From positions 4,216,001 through 4,280,000 of the forward strand of contig NZ_CP065958.1 of the NCBI RefSeq assembly GCF_041270065.1: a stretch of DNA of 64,000 bases. Direction: 5' to 3'. Shown piece after piece: positions 7,971 through 16,162 of this stretch. The notes beneath the pieces were generated by a model. The model had not been told where the DNA came from. It saw nothing but the letters and a program-made list of their open reading frames with translations, and did no database searches. The first letter of the stretch is position 1, and every line of letters begins with the position of its first letter. The translations under genes and the position numbers were made by a program. This DNA is from Streptomyces fradiae. Lineage in GTDB: Bacteria > Actinomycetota > Actinomycetes > Streptomycetales > Streptomycetaceae.

Positions 7971-9383
7971 CTAGCTCCGGTACGGGTTGAAGCCGCCGTA
8001 GTCCAGGTACTGCGGCGGCGACCACACCTGGCCCGTCGCCCGGGCCGCGTACGTCAGCGCGGGCGAGGCCACCTGGCGGCGCTGCCACAGGTGGTGCAGC
8101 AGCTCCTGCTCGCGGGCGGTGAAGTCCTGCGGGACCTGGCCGCGGCGGGCCCGGTGGCGCAGGAAGGCCAGGGTGGTGGCGAAGGCCTCGTACTCGCCGA
8201 CCGCCTGCGCGCCCGGCTTGCCGAAGGCGCGGGCCGCATAGCCGCGGGCCATCGAGCGGGCCCGCATCGAGGAGAGCGCGAGCGGTTCGTCGAGGGCGAG
8301 CCAGCCGGCCGTCGCGTAGGCCGGGAGCTCGCCGGATATCGTCCGCAGCTCCTTCTGCCGGCTCCATATCGCGAGCCAGGTCAGCAGGCCGAAGACCGGC
8401 ACCATGAACATGCCGTAGACCAGGACGAAGGCCAGCGGGTGGAAGGTCGCCGAGCCGTTCCACATGGCGTGCAGGCCCATCGCGAGGAGCAGGCCGGCCA
8501 GCGGCAGCAGCCACAGCCGGGTGCGGCGGAAGCGGGCACCGGCCGGGAGCAGCGCGGCGAAGCCGAGGCCGAGGCCGGTGAGCGAGGTGAACAGCGGGTG
8601 CGCGAAAGGGGACATGATGACCCGCGCGAAGAACGTGGCCATCGTGGTGCCGAGCCCGCCCGAGCCGAGATCCTGGTCCTCGCCGAACGCATTGCCCAGA
8701 TAGAGGATGTTCTCCGTGAACGCGAAGCCGGTGGCCGTGAAGCCCGCGTAGACCAGGCCGTCGACCGGGCCCGTGAAGTCCCGGCGGCGGAAGAGGAAGA
8801 GCAGCAGCACCGCCGCGCCCTTGGCGGTCTCCTCCACGACGGGTGCGACGGCGGTCGCGCCGAGGGACTCGGCGGAGCCGGGATCGGCGGTGGCGCTGCT
8901 GATCCACTCCACGGCGAAGGAGTTGGCGAAGATCGCGACCAGCGTCGAGGCGAACGCGCCCCAGGCGAGCGCGAACAGCAGGTTCTTCCACGGGGCCGGC
9001 TCGACCCGGTCGAGCCAGCGGAAGGCGAACACGAGCAGCGGCACCGGCAGCACGGCGAGGCCCAGACCCACCAGGAAGCCCTCGGTGCCGGTCTCCTTGC
9101 GCACGATCGCCAGGATCACCAGCGCGCACAGCGCGAGCACGGTGATCAGGGCGATCGCCCGGACCAGCCGGCTGCGCCAGACCCTGCGCGGCTTGTAGCG
9201 CCACTTGGACCGCTCCGGCACGGCGGCGAAGTCCGGTTGCTCGCTCTCGAGCTCGGGCACGGGAGCGGGCGCGGGGACGAACGCCCGGGTGGGGGCGCCC
9301 GCCTGCGCGGGGACGGATGCAGGCTCGGCGACCGGACCCGTGGCGGGTCCGGTGGCAGGTCCTGCGATGCGATTCGACGACAC
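7971..9383 (-). CDS. PrsW-family intramembrane metalloprotease
   Basis: A 470-aa integral membrane protein with about eight hydrophobic segments. PrsW motifs are in order: VVEETAKG (EExxK-type Glu pair), GLVYAGFTATGFAFTENILY (second Glu) and PFAHPLFTSLTG (conserved His). In Bacillus, PrsW cuts the anti-sigma factor RsiW at site 1; here the target is unknown. The N-terminal 50 residues are a cytoplasmic A/P/G-rich stretch with a GPATGPATGPV repeat, and the C-terminal ~120 residues are hydrophilic. GTG 9383 is the first start. It is convergent with the aldo/keto reductase gene. Confidence 0.88.
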   Translation of the reverse strand: MSSNRIAGPATGPATGPVAEPASVPAQAGAPTRAFVPAPAPVPELESEQPDFAAVPERSKWRYKPRRVWRSRLVRAIALITVLALCALVILAIVRKETGTEGFLVGLGLAVLPVPLLVFAFRWLDRVEPAPWKNLLFALAWGAFASTLVAIFANSFAVEWISSATADPGSAESLGATAVAPVVEETAKGAAVLLLFLFRRRDFTGPVDGLVYAGFTATGFAFTENILYLGNAFGEDQDLGSGGLGTTMATFFARVIMSPFAHPLFTSLTGLGLGFAALLPAGARFRRTRLWLLPLAGLLLAMGLHAMWNGSATFHPLAFVLVYGMFMVPVFGLLTWLAIWSRQKELRTISGELPAYATAGWLALDEPLALSSMRARSMARGYAARAFGKPGAQAVGEYEAFATTLAFLRHRARRGQVPQDFTAREQELLHHLWQRRQVASPALTYAARATGQVWSPPQYLDYGGFNPYRS

Positions 9384-9458
9384 GCAACGACCCTAACCAG
9401 CGGCACCGACAGCGGCGAGGGGGTTCTTCCAGCCTGTGGATAACTCGATACCGTCCTC

Positions 9459-9499
9459 GATACCGTCCTCGACGACGGGCCGGTGTCGAGGACGGTGTC
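9459..9499 (-). terminator. Terminator hairpin after trmB
   Basis: Inverted repeat GATACCGTCCTCGA (9459-9472) / TCGAGGACGGTGTC (9486-9499), nearly perfect, in the gap after trmB. A third copy of ATACCGTCCTCGA lies just to the left (about 9448-9460), so an alternative hairpin can form. Confidence 0.65.
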
Positions 9500-9527
9500 G
9501 CGCCCGGTGCCGTGCCCGGCGCCGGGG

Positions 9528-10376
9528 CTACCGGCGGTGGAACAGCAGGTCGTGGACGACGTGCCCCTTGTCCAGGCCCTGGCCCTCGAAGCGGGTCAGC
9601 GGCCGGAAACCGGGCCGGGGCGCGTAGCCGCCGTCGGCCTGGCTGTTCTCGAAGTCGGGGTGCGCGGTCAGCACCTCCAGCATCTGCTCCGCGTACGGCT
9701 CCCAGTCCGTGGCGCAGTGCAGCAGCCCGCCCTTGGCGAGCCGGGGCGCGAGCAGCGTGAGGAAGTCCGGCTGGATCAGGCGCCGCTTGTGGTGGCGGCT
9801 CTTCGGCCAGGGGTCCGGGAAGTAGACCCGGCAGCCGGCGAGGGACTCCGGCGGGAGCATCTCGCGCAGCAGGATGATCGCGTCGCCGTTGGCGACCCGG
9901 ACGTTGGTGAGCCCGTTCCGGTCGGCGAGGCCGAGCAGATTGCCCTGGCCGGGGGTGTGGACGTCCACGGCGAGGATGCCGGTACCGGGGTCGGCGGCGG
10001 CCATCTGCGCGGTGGCCTCGCCCATGCCGAAGCCGATCTCCAGGACGACCGGCAGCCCGCCGAACATCTCGTCCAGGTCGAGCACCCGCTTGCCGTCGAT
10101 GTCGAGGCCCCAGTCGGGCCAGCGCTTCAGCATGGCCTCGGCCTGGCCGGCGGTGACCCGGCTGCGGCGCGGCTGGAAGCTGCGGATCCGCCGCTCGTAG
10201 TGCGAGCCCGCCGGGTCCGGCAGGGGGCCCTCGCCGGGCGCGAACCGCTGGCTGCCGAGCCGTACGACGCGCTGCTGGGCGCGCTGCTCGTCGTGCTGCT
10301 CGCGTTCTCCGGCGGAGTCGGGGGCAGGGGCCGGGACCGGGGCGGTGTGCGGGGTGTTCTCAGGCTGCTCAGACAC
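9528..10376 (-). CDS. trmB: tRNA (guanine-N7)-methyltransferase TrmB
   Basis: A 282-aa SAM-dependent enzyme that methylates G46 in the tRNA variable loop. The SAM motif is LEIGFGMGEATAQMA. TrmB-specific features include GILAVDVHTPGQGNLL, the RVYFPDPWPKSRHHKRRLIQ catalytic strand-loop and the C-terminal ATDWEPYAEQML. The first ~55 residues are an extra P/A/Q-rich extension, longer than in proteobacterial TrmB. The start at 10376 lies 101 bp downstream of the lhgO stop. Confidence 0.95.
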   Translation of the reverse strand: MSEQPENTPHTAPVPAPAPDSAGEREQHDEQRAQQRVVRLGSQRFAPGEGPLPDPAGSHYERRIRSFQPRRSRVTAGQAEAMLKRWPDWGLDIDGKRVLDLDEMFGGLPVVLEIGFGMGEATAQMAAADPGTGILAVDVHTPGQGNLLGLADRNGLTNVRVANGDAIILLREMLPPESLAGCRVYFPDPWPKSRHHKRRLIQPDFLTLLAPRLAKGGLLHCATDWEPYAEQMLEVLTAHPDFENSQADGGYAPRPGFRPLTRFEGQGLDKGHVVHDLLFHRR

Positions 10377-10477
10377 AATGCCCCGATTCTACGGGGCGGG
10401 GCGCGGGTCCTGCCGGGCCGCGGGCGCCGGCGGGCGGGCCCCGCCGGCTGCATCCGCTGGTCGGGCGCCCGCGCGCC

Positions 10478-11677
10478 CTACAGCTGGGCCAGCGCCCGGC
10501 CCGCGACCTCGCGGCCGATCGGCAGCGAGGCGGTCGCCGCCGGGGACGGCGCGTTGAGCACGTGCACGGTGCGGGTGGACTCCCGGATCAGGAAGTCGTC
10601 GACCAGGGTGCCGTCCTTCAGGACGGCCTGGGCCCGCACGCCCGGGGTGGTCCGGCGCAGGTCGCGCTCCTCGACGAGCGGCAGCATCCGCCGAACCGCC
10701 TCGGTGAAGGCGCGCTTGGACAGGGAGCGGTGCAGCTCGCCCGCCCCGTAGCGCCAGTGTTCCCGGGCGATGGCCCAGCTGCCAGGCCAGGCCAGGGTGC
10801 CGGCGAGGTCGCGGGGGCGGACGACCGTCCAGCCGTAGCCCTCGCGGGCGAGCGCCGGGACCGCGTTCGGCCCGACGTGGACGCCGCCGTCGATGCCGCG
10901 GGTCAGATGGACGCCGAGGAAGGGGAAGGCGGGGTCGGGCACCGGATAGACCAGGCCGCGGACCAGGGAGGGGTCGGTCAGCTCGTAGTACTCCCCGCGG
11001 AAGGGGACGATCCGCATCTCCGGGTCGTCGCCCGCGAGCCGCGCGACCCGGTCGCAGTGCAGGCCCGCGCAGTTCACCAGGACCCGGCCGCGCACCACCC
11101 GCCCGGCGGCGGTGCGCACCGCCACGCCCCAGGGGCGGCGGTCGATCTGCGCCACGGGCGAGCCGTAGAGGATGCGGGCGCCGGAGGCCTCGGCGAGCCT
11201 GGCCGCCACCTGCCCGTAGTCGACGATGCCCGTGCTGCCGACGTGGATCGCGGCCAGGCCGCGCACCCGCGGCTCGTACTCGGTGATCTGCGCGGGGCCG
11301 AGCTCGCGGACCGGGATCCCGTTCTCCCGGCCGCGCTGCACGAGCGCGTGCAGGCGGGGCAGCTCCTCGCGGTCGGTGGCGACGATCAGCTTCCCGGTGA
11401 CCTCGTGGGGGATGCCGTACTCCGCGCAGAACTTGACCATCTCGGCCGCGCCCTCGACCGCGAAGCGGGCCTTGAGCGAGCCGGGCCGGTAATAGATCCC
11501 GCTGTGGATCACGCCGCTGTTCCGCCCGGTCTGGTGGCGGGCCGGGGCGTGCTCCTTCTCCAGGACGGTGACCCGGGTGCCGGGCGCGGCGCGCGTGATC
11601 GCGTACGCGGTTGACAGACCGACGATCCCGCCGCCGATCACGAGCACGTCACAGTCGTAGCGGTCCGACCTGGACAC
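10478..11677 (-). CDS. lhgO: L-2-hydroxyglutarate oxidase
   Basis: A 399-aa FAD enzyme of the DAO superfamily that oxidises L-2-hydroxyglutarate to 2-oxoglutarate. An N-terminal dinucleotide-binding motif VLVIGGGIVGLSTA is followed by LEKEHAPARHQTGRNSGVIH, typical of LhgO/YgaF, and by HLTRGIDGGVHVGPNA. GTG 11677 follows GGGAGG at 8-bp spacing and gives the usual short N-terminus before the FAD motif; reading back to 11758 adds a tail unlike the family. Confidence 0.9.
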   Translation of the reverse strand: MSRSDRYDCDVLVIGGGIVGLSTAYAITRAAPGTRVTVLEKEHAPARHQTGRNSGVIHSGIYYRPGSLKARFAVEGAAEMVKFCAEYGIPHEVTGKLIVATDREELPRLHALVQRGRENGIPVRELGPAQITEYEPRVRGLAAIHVGSTGIVDYGQVAARLAEASGARILYGSPVAQIDRRPWGVAVRTAAGRVVRGRVLVNCAGLHCDRVARLAGDDPEMRIVPFRGEYYELTDPSLVRGLVYPVPDPAFPFLGVHLTRGIDGGVHVGPNAVPALAREGYGWTVVRPRDLAGTLAWPGSWAIAREHWRYGAGELHRSLSKRAFTEAVRRMLPLVEERDLRRTTPGVRAQAVLKDGTLVDDFLIRESTRTVHVLNAPSPAATASLPIGREVAGRALAQL

Positions 11678-11807
11678 CAGCGCCACCTCCCACCCCTGAT
11701 AGTGCACTGGCCCACTGACATCCCGGCTAAACCGACCGCACCGTGGGACGAGTGTCACGCCGGTGCGGGCCGGTCGCGGCCCGGCCGCCGCGACGGCGTC
11801 GGGCCGG

Positions 11808-13277
11808 TCATGCGGGGGCCACGAGCAGCGGGCGGGCCCGCTCGCGGAGCTCCATGACGCGGGGCTCGTCCCCGTACGGTTCGAGCCGGTGCAGCAGGTC
11901 CCGTACGTACTCGGTGGTGCGGGCGGAGGAGATCCGTCCGGCCACCTCCACCGCGCGCGTGCCGGCGGCGCAGGCCGCGTCCAGGTTGCCGGACTCCAGC
12001 TCGGCGACGGCCGACACCACGAGCCGCAGGCCGTGCGAGCGCACGTACTCCTCGGTGGGCCGGGACAGCGCCTGTTCGGTGAAGCGGCGCACCTGCCGGG
12101 GCAGCTTCAGGTCGCGGTAGCACTCGGCGGCGTCGGCGCAGAACCGGTCGTACGTGTAGAAGCCGAGCCAGCTCGGGTCGGGGTCGCCCTCGCGGGAGCG
12201 CTCCAGCCAGCCCTCGGCGGCCTTGAGCGCGGCGGCGGCCGCGCTGCCGTCGCCGGCCTTGGCGTGCGCGCGGGCCTCGACGAGCCGGAAGAAGGACATG
12301 GTGCGGGCGGTGGCCAGGCCCCGGTTGCGTTCGAGGGCGGCCTGGGCGAGGTCGACGCCCTCGTCGGCGAAGCCCCGGTAGGTGGCCTGGAGCGACATGG
12401 AGGCCAGGACGTATCCGCCGAGCGGCACGTCGGCGGCGGCGCGGGCGAGCCGCAGTGCCTGGATGTAGTAGCGCTGGGCGGCCTCCTGCTGGCCGGTGTC
12501 GAAGGCCATCCAGCCGGCGAGCCGGGTCAGCTCGGCGGTGGCGCCGAACAGGGCGCGGCCGACTTCGTCGGAGTACGAGCCGAGCAGCAGGGGTGCGGCG
12601 TCCACGCGTAAGCACTCGGGGACCATGGAGGAGCGCCAGTCGCCGCCGCCGTACTTGGAGTCCCAGCGGCGGGCGTCCTCGGCGGCCTCGCGCAGTTTGG
12701 CGACGTCGCTGTGTCCCACGCGCGCGTGCTCCGCGATCTCGGCCCCCGCCACCCCAGCGACTGCCGGGCCCGGGCCGGGGGCCACGGGTGCGGGACGCGG
12801 GGCCGGGCGCTCGACCGACGGGTCGGCGGGGGTGATCAGCCAGCGGGAGGCGGGCGTCGCGTAGGCGCTCACCGAGAAGGAGCCCGCGAGGGACTGCCAT
12901 ATGCCGCTGCCGCCGCGCCGGCCGGCGAGATCCAGCCGGTACAGGTCGGTGGCGGAGCGGACCGCCTCGCCGACGTCGCGCGGGAAGGCGAGGCCCACTT
13001 CGGGCGCCGGGTCGGCGTCGGCGAGCCCGATCTCGTGCAGCGGGACGGGCCGGCCGAGCTTCTGGCCGATGGCGGCGGCGATCAGATGGGGGGCGGCGCC
13101 CTGCGGCACCATCCCCTTGGAGACCCACCGGGCCACCGAGGTCTTGTCGTAGCGGAGCGTCAGGCCCCGCTGCGCACCGAGATCGTTGACGCGCCGGGCG
13201 AGCCCGGCATTGCTGATTCCCGCGAGGGCGAGAACCGTGCCGAGCTTTTCGTTCGGCCCGCGTTGCTCCCTGGACAT
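11808..13277 (-). CDS. Sporulation-associated HTH/TPR protein (S. griseus Orf1590-like)
   Basis: A 489-aa protein. Residues about 10-60 form an XRE-like helix-turn-helix ([19 protein letters not shown]...[12 protein letters not shown]). The middle and C-terminus (about 170-480) are alpha-helical with TPR-like repeats. From memory it resembles the streptomycete sporulation-associated protein family typified by S. griseus Orf1590, and also NsdA-type differentiation regulators. ATG 13277 follows GAGGGG. An in-frame ATG at residue 56 (13112) would give a shorter form without the HTH, which has been proposed for the S. griseus homologue. It is divergent from the cyclase-like gene. Confidence 0.75.
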   Translation of the reverse strand: MSREQRGPNEKLGTVLALAGISNAGLARRVNDLGAQRGLTLRYDKTSVARWVSKGMVPQGAAPHLIAAAIGQKLGRPVPLHEIGLADADPAPEVGLAFPRDVGEAVRSATDLYRLDLAGRRGGSGIWQSLAGSFSVSAYATPASRWLITPADPSVERPAPRPAPVAPGPGPAVAGVAGAEIAEHARVGHSDVAKLREAAEDARRWDSKYGGGDWRSSMVPECLRVDAAPLLLGSYSDEVGRALFGATAELTRLAGWMAFDTGQQEAAQRYYIQALRLARAAADVPLGGYVLASMSLQATYRGFADEGVDLAQAALERNRGLATARTMSFFRLVEARAHAKAGDGSAAAAALKAAEGWLERSREGDPDPSWLGFYTYDRFCADAAECYRDLKLPRQVRRFTEQALSRPTEEYVRSHGLRLVVSAVAELESGNLDAACAAGTRAVEVAGRISSARTTEYVRDLLHRLEPYGDEPRVMELRERARPLLVAPA

Positions 13278-13820
13278 GACGCCACCCCTCGACAACGACA
13301 CCCGGACGCCGCCACGACGCCGGGCATAGGCGTGCGGCATTCGTAAGCACAGCGTAGTTCGCCGGATCCCGACCGTTAAGGGGCGGTGTTCCGTATGGCG
13401 AGATTGTTGTGGGATGGAATGAGCGGCGGTCCGCGCCGGGTTCCTCGTGCTCCCGCCGTGTGGCCGTGCGCCCGCCCGTGCGCTCTCGTCCGTGACCCGG
13501 GGGAGCGCTTCCATGAGTGCTGCGTGGGTCGGCCCACTTGGCCGAGGACCGATGTCCCGGACCGGGTGGGCTGGGGGACACCGTCGCCCCAATCCCCGCG
13601 GGCGGCGGACGGCTCCGGGAGGCGTTCGCCTCCCGGACTGTCGCACAAACCCCCGCCCCGCCGGGCAGTTGAGATTGGCCGAATTCCGATGGTTCGGTGA
13701 GTCGTCTCAACTGGCCCATGCCAGGGGCGCATTCGCGCTTGTCGCGATGCGACCCGTGATACCCCCTGTGCGCCGTCGGCATGGCAGCATGTCCTCCACT
13801 CGACCTTTGTGGAGGCGGCG
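13278..13820. promoter_or_regulatory. 543-bp divergent intergenic region
   Basis: Separates the divergent sporulation-associated gene (minus) and the cyclase-like gene (plus). Short frames cross it but none has both a good ribosome-binding site and conserved-looking composition. It holds a perfect 10-bp inverted repeat with a 2-nt loop at 13615-13636 (CCGGGAGGCG/CGCCTCCCGG). GGAGG at 13811-13815 serves the downstream start. Promoters should lie at both ends, but I cannot place them. Confidence 0.6.
13615..13636. repeat. Perfect hairpin in the divergent region
   Basis: CCGGGAGGCG and CGCCTCCCGG surround TT, giving an uninterrupted 10-bp stem. It may be a terminator, an operator or a 5'-leader structure for the plus-strand gene. 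The sequence alone does not decide. Confidence 0.6.
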
Positions 13821-15950
13821 ATGCGGTGGCTGGTGGGCTGGAGCAGTGTCGCCGCGCGCTTCGGTGCCGCGCCCACCGCGCCGCCCGGCTCCCCGGGATC
13901 CGCCGGCGCGGTCGGTGACCCGGGCGAGGGGCGCACGGTGCACCCGGTGGGCGCGCAACTCCTGTGGGGCGACCCGGATCCGCTGTGGGCGGTCGGCGAC
14001 TGGCGGCCCGACGAGGTGCGCCTGGTGGACGTCGACGCGCAGACCCGGCTCGCCGTCCTCGGCTGCTGCGCCGCGAGCGACGAGGAGCTGCGGCGCGGAC
14101 TGCTGACCGCGCGCGGGGGCGCACTGCGGCATCTGACCGCCTGGGCGGGCAGCTACACCGCCGTGGTGAAGACCGGCCGCCGGATCACCGTCACCGGTGA
14201 TCTCGCGGGCGCCCGGCCGGTGTTCCACACCCCGTGGGCGGGCGGCACCGCCTTCGGCACCGCCGCGCTGCCGCTCGCCGACCTCACCGAGGCGCAGCTC
14301 GACATCGGGCACCTGGCGGCGCTCCTCGCCTGCCCCGAGACCCCGGAGGCGCTGCGCGACTCCACCCCGTACGAGGGGGTCCGCCGGGTGCCGCCGGGGC
14401 ACGCGCTGATCCTGCGCGAGGGCTCCCGCGAGATCACCGGTTACGAGACGGTCGCCTCGCTCGCCGTGGCCGCGCCCGAGGCCGATCCGCGGCAGGCCGT
14501 GGAGGCGGTGCGGGACGCGCTGGTCGACGCGGTACGGGCCCGGCTCACCGCGCCACGGCACGCGCCCGAGGTGCCGCTGCCCGACCCGGGCCCGGTGCCC
14601 GGCATGGGGCCCGCCGACCGGCGCGCGGCCCGTGGCGGCGCGCCCGCGCCCGGCATCGGCGCCGATCTGTCCGGCGGCAGCGCGTCGGGCACCCTGGCGC
14701 TGCTCGCGGCCGGACTGCCGGGGGTGCCCGGCACGGTCCTCGGGCACGGCACGGGCGCGGGGGAGCGGCTCCTTGCCGTCACCTTCAACGACCTGACCGG
14801 GCCCGGCAGTCAGGAGGAGCTGGGCCGGGCCCGCGAGATCGCCGCCAACCCGCGGCTGCACCACGTGGTCGTCGCGGCGGGCGAGGAGGCCCTGCCGTAC
14901 GCCGAGCTCGAAGGGCCGCTGACGGACGAGCCCGGCCCCTCTTTGGTGACGGCCGAACGGCACCGGCGGCGGCTCGCGGGCGGCAGCGCCGACCACTTCA
15001 CCGGCTTCGGGGCCCGGCAGGTCCTGGACGCCCACCCGGCGCGCCTCGCCGACCTCCTGATGGACCGCCGGCGCCGTTCCCTGGTGCGGCCGGTGACCGC
15101 GCTCGCCAAGGCCAGCGGGCCGTCGGCGGGCGCGCTCCTGGTGCCGCTGCAGGTCTACCGGGCGGCGCGCCGGCTCGCCCGTACGCCGTACCGGACCGGT
15201 CTGGAGGCCGCCGCCACGCGCGTGCTCGAGGCCAACCGGGCGCCCGCCGGGGCGCACGGCCCCCTGGAGGCCTCGCTGTCCGCGCTCGCCTGGTCCCGGC
15301 CGGGGCCCGCGGCGCGCTGGCTGACCGGGGAGGCGCTGGCCGAGGTGTCGGTCCGGCTCAACCGGGCGGCCACGCTGCCGGCCTCCGTGCAGCGCCCGGG
15401 CGAGGCACGCGCGCGTGCCGCCCTCGCGCGGTCCGCCGCCGACCTGCGGGTCCTGGAGCAGGCGGCGGAGATCCGCAGCCAGCGCCTGCACGCCCCGTTC
15501 CTGGACAACCAGGTGGTACGGGCCTGCCGCGACCTGCCGGAATCGCTGCGGGTCCAGCCCGACGCGCGCGCGGGCGTGCTGCGCACCGTCCTCGCCGGCG
15601 CCGGCATCCACGACCTTCCGCCCGGCTGGGGCGCCCCGCACCCCGCCGTCCCGGCCGCCGCCACCCGCGCGGGCCTGCGCGCCGCGCTCCCCCACCTGCT
15701 GGCCCTCTTCGACGCGCCGCTCCTCGCCGACGCGGGCCTGATCGAGGCCCGCGTGGTCCGCCGCGCCCTGCGCGCCGCCACCGACGGCGAACCCGTCCCC
15801 CTCGACGGCCTCGCCGACCTGATCTCCACCGAACTCTGGCTCCGCCGCCTCCTCGCCCGCCGCGGCTCCTGCTGGACGGGCACCGCCGCCCCCCGGCACC
15901 GCGCGGTGCCGGGGCCGCTGATCCCGACGGCACGGTCGCTGCCGGCCTAG
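13821..15950 (+). CDS. Asparagine-synthetase / macrolactam-cyclase-like protein
   Basis: A 709-aa protein with the class B asparagine synthetase architecture also used by lasso-peptide cyclases and beta-lactam synthetases. Residues 1-200 resemble the Ntn glutaminase fold (ITVTGDLAGARPVFHT, PPGHALIL), but the nucleophile Cys2 is absent: the protein begins Met-Arg. The AMP-forming PP-loop is S-G-G-S at about residues 284-287 (GADLSGGSASG), inside the synthetase domain (about 220-690). ATG 13821 follows GGAGG. The lost glutaminase implies ATP-dependent amide formation without glutamine-derived ammonia, or a regulatory role. No leader peptidase, RRE or precursor-like ORF is adjacent. Confidence 0.8.
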   Translation: MRWLVGWSSVAARFGAAPTAPPGSPGSAGAVGDPGEGRTVHPVGAQLLWGDPDPLWAVGDWRPDEVRLVDVDAQTRLAVLGCCAASDEELRRGLLTARGGALRHLTAWAGSYTAVVKTGRRITVTGDLAGARPVFHTPWAGGTAFGTAALPLADLTEAQLDIGHLAALLACPETPEALRDSTPYEGVRRVPPGHALILREGSREITGYETVASLAVAAPEADPRQAVEAVRDALVDAVRARLTAPRHAPEVPLPDPGPVPGMGPADRRAARGGAPAPGIGADLSGGSASGTLALLAAGLPGVPGTVLGHGTGAGERLLAVTFNDLTGPGSQEELGRAREIAANPRLHHVVVAAGEEALPYAELEGPLTDEPGPSLVTAERHRRRLAGGSADHFTGFGARQVLDAHPARLADLLMDRRRRSLVRPVTALAKASGPSAGALLVPLQVYRAARRLARTPYRTGLEAAATRVLEANRAPAGAHGPLEASLSALAWSRPGPAARWLTGEALAEVSVRLNRAATLPASVQRPGEARARAALARSAADLRVLEQAAEIRSQRLHAPFLDNQVVRACRDLPESLRVQPDARAGVLRTVLAGAGIHDLPPGWGAPHPAVPAAATRAGLRAALPHLLALFDAPLLADAGLIEARVVRRALRAATDGEPVPLDGLADLISTELWLRRLLARRGSCWTGTAAPRHRAVPGPLIPTARSLPA

Positions 15951-16162
15951 GGGGGCCTCCGAGGGTCGGGGGCCGGGGCCGGTGCCTGCACGCCCCCTCT
16001 CCCGTACGACCAGGTGGTCGGGCCCGCCGCGACCTGCGGGCGCCTGCCCGTCCCGCCCGCCCGTCCACAGCCTGGGGACAAGCCGGCGGCGCGCGCGACC
16101 CGCGCGCCCCTGTCCGGAGAAACCCCGAGGCGATCGGCGGGGGCAGCCGCGAGAATGGGGCG

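Noticed and set aside
9436..9760. Short plus-strand frames over the trmB end
   Set aside because: They arise from the repeated GATACCGTCCTCGA terminator region and the antisense strand of trmB.
13386..13700. 104-aa frame in the divergent gap, considered as a lasso-peptide precursor for the cyclase-like protein
   Set aside because: No leader motif, no Gly1 and Glu/Asp at position 7-9 pattern, and no suitable ribosome-binding site.
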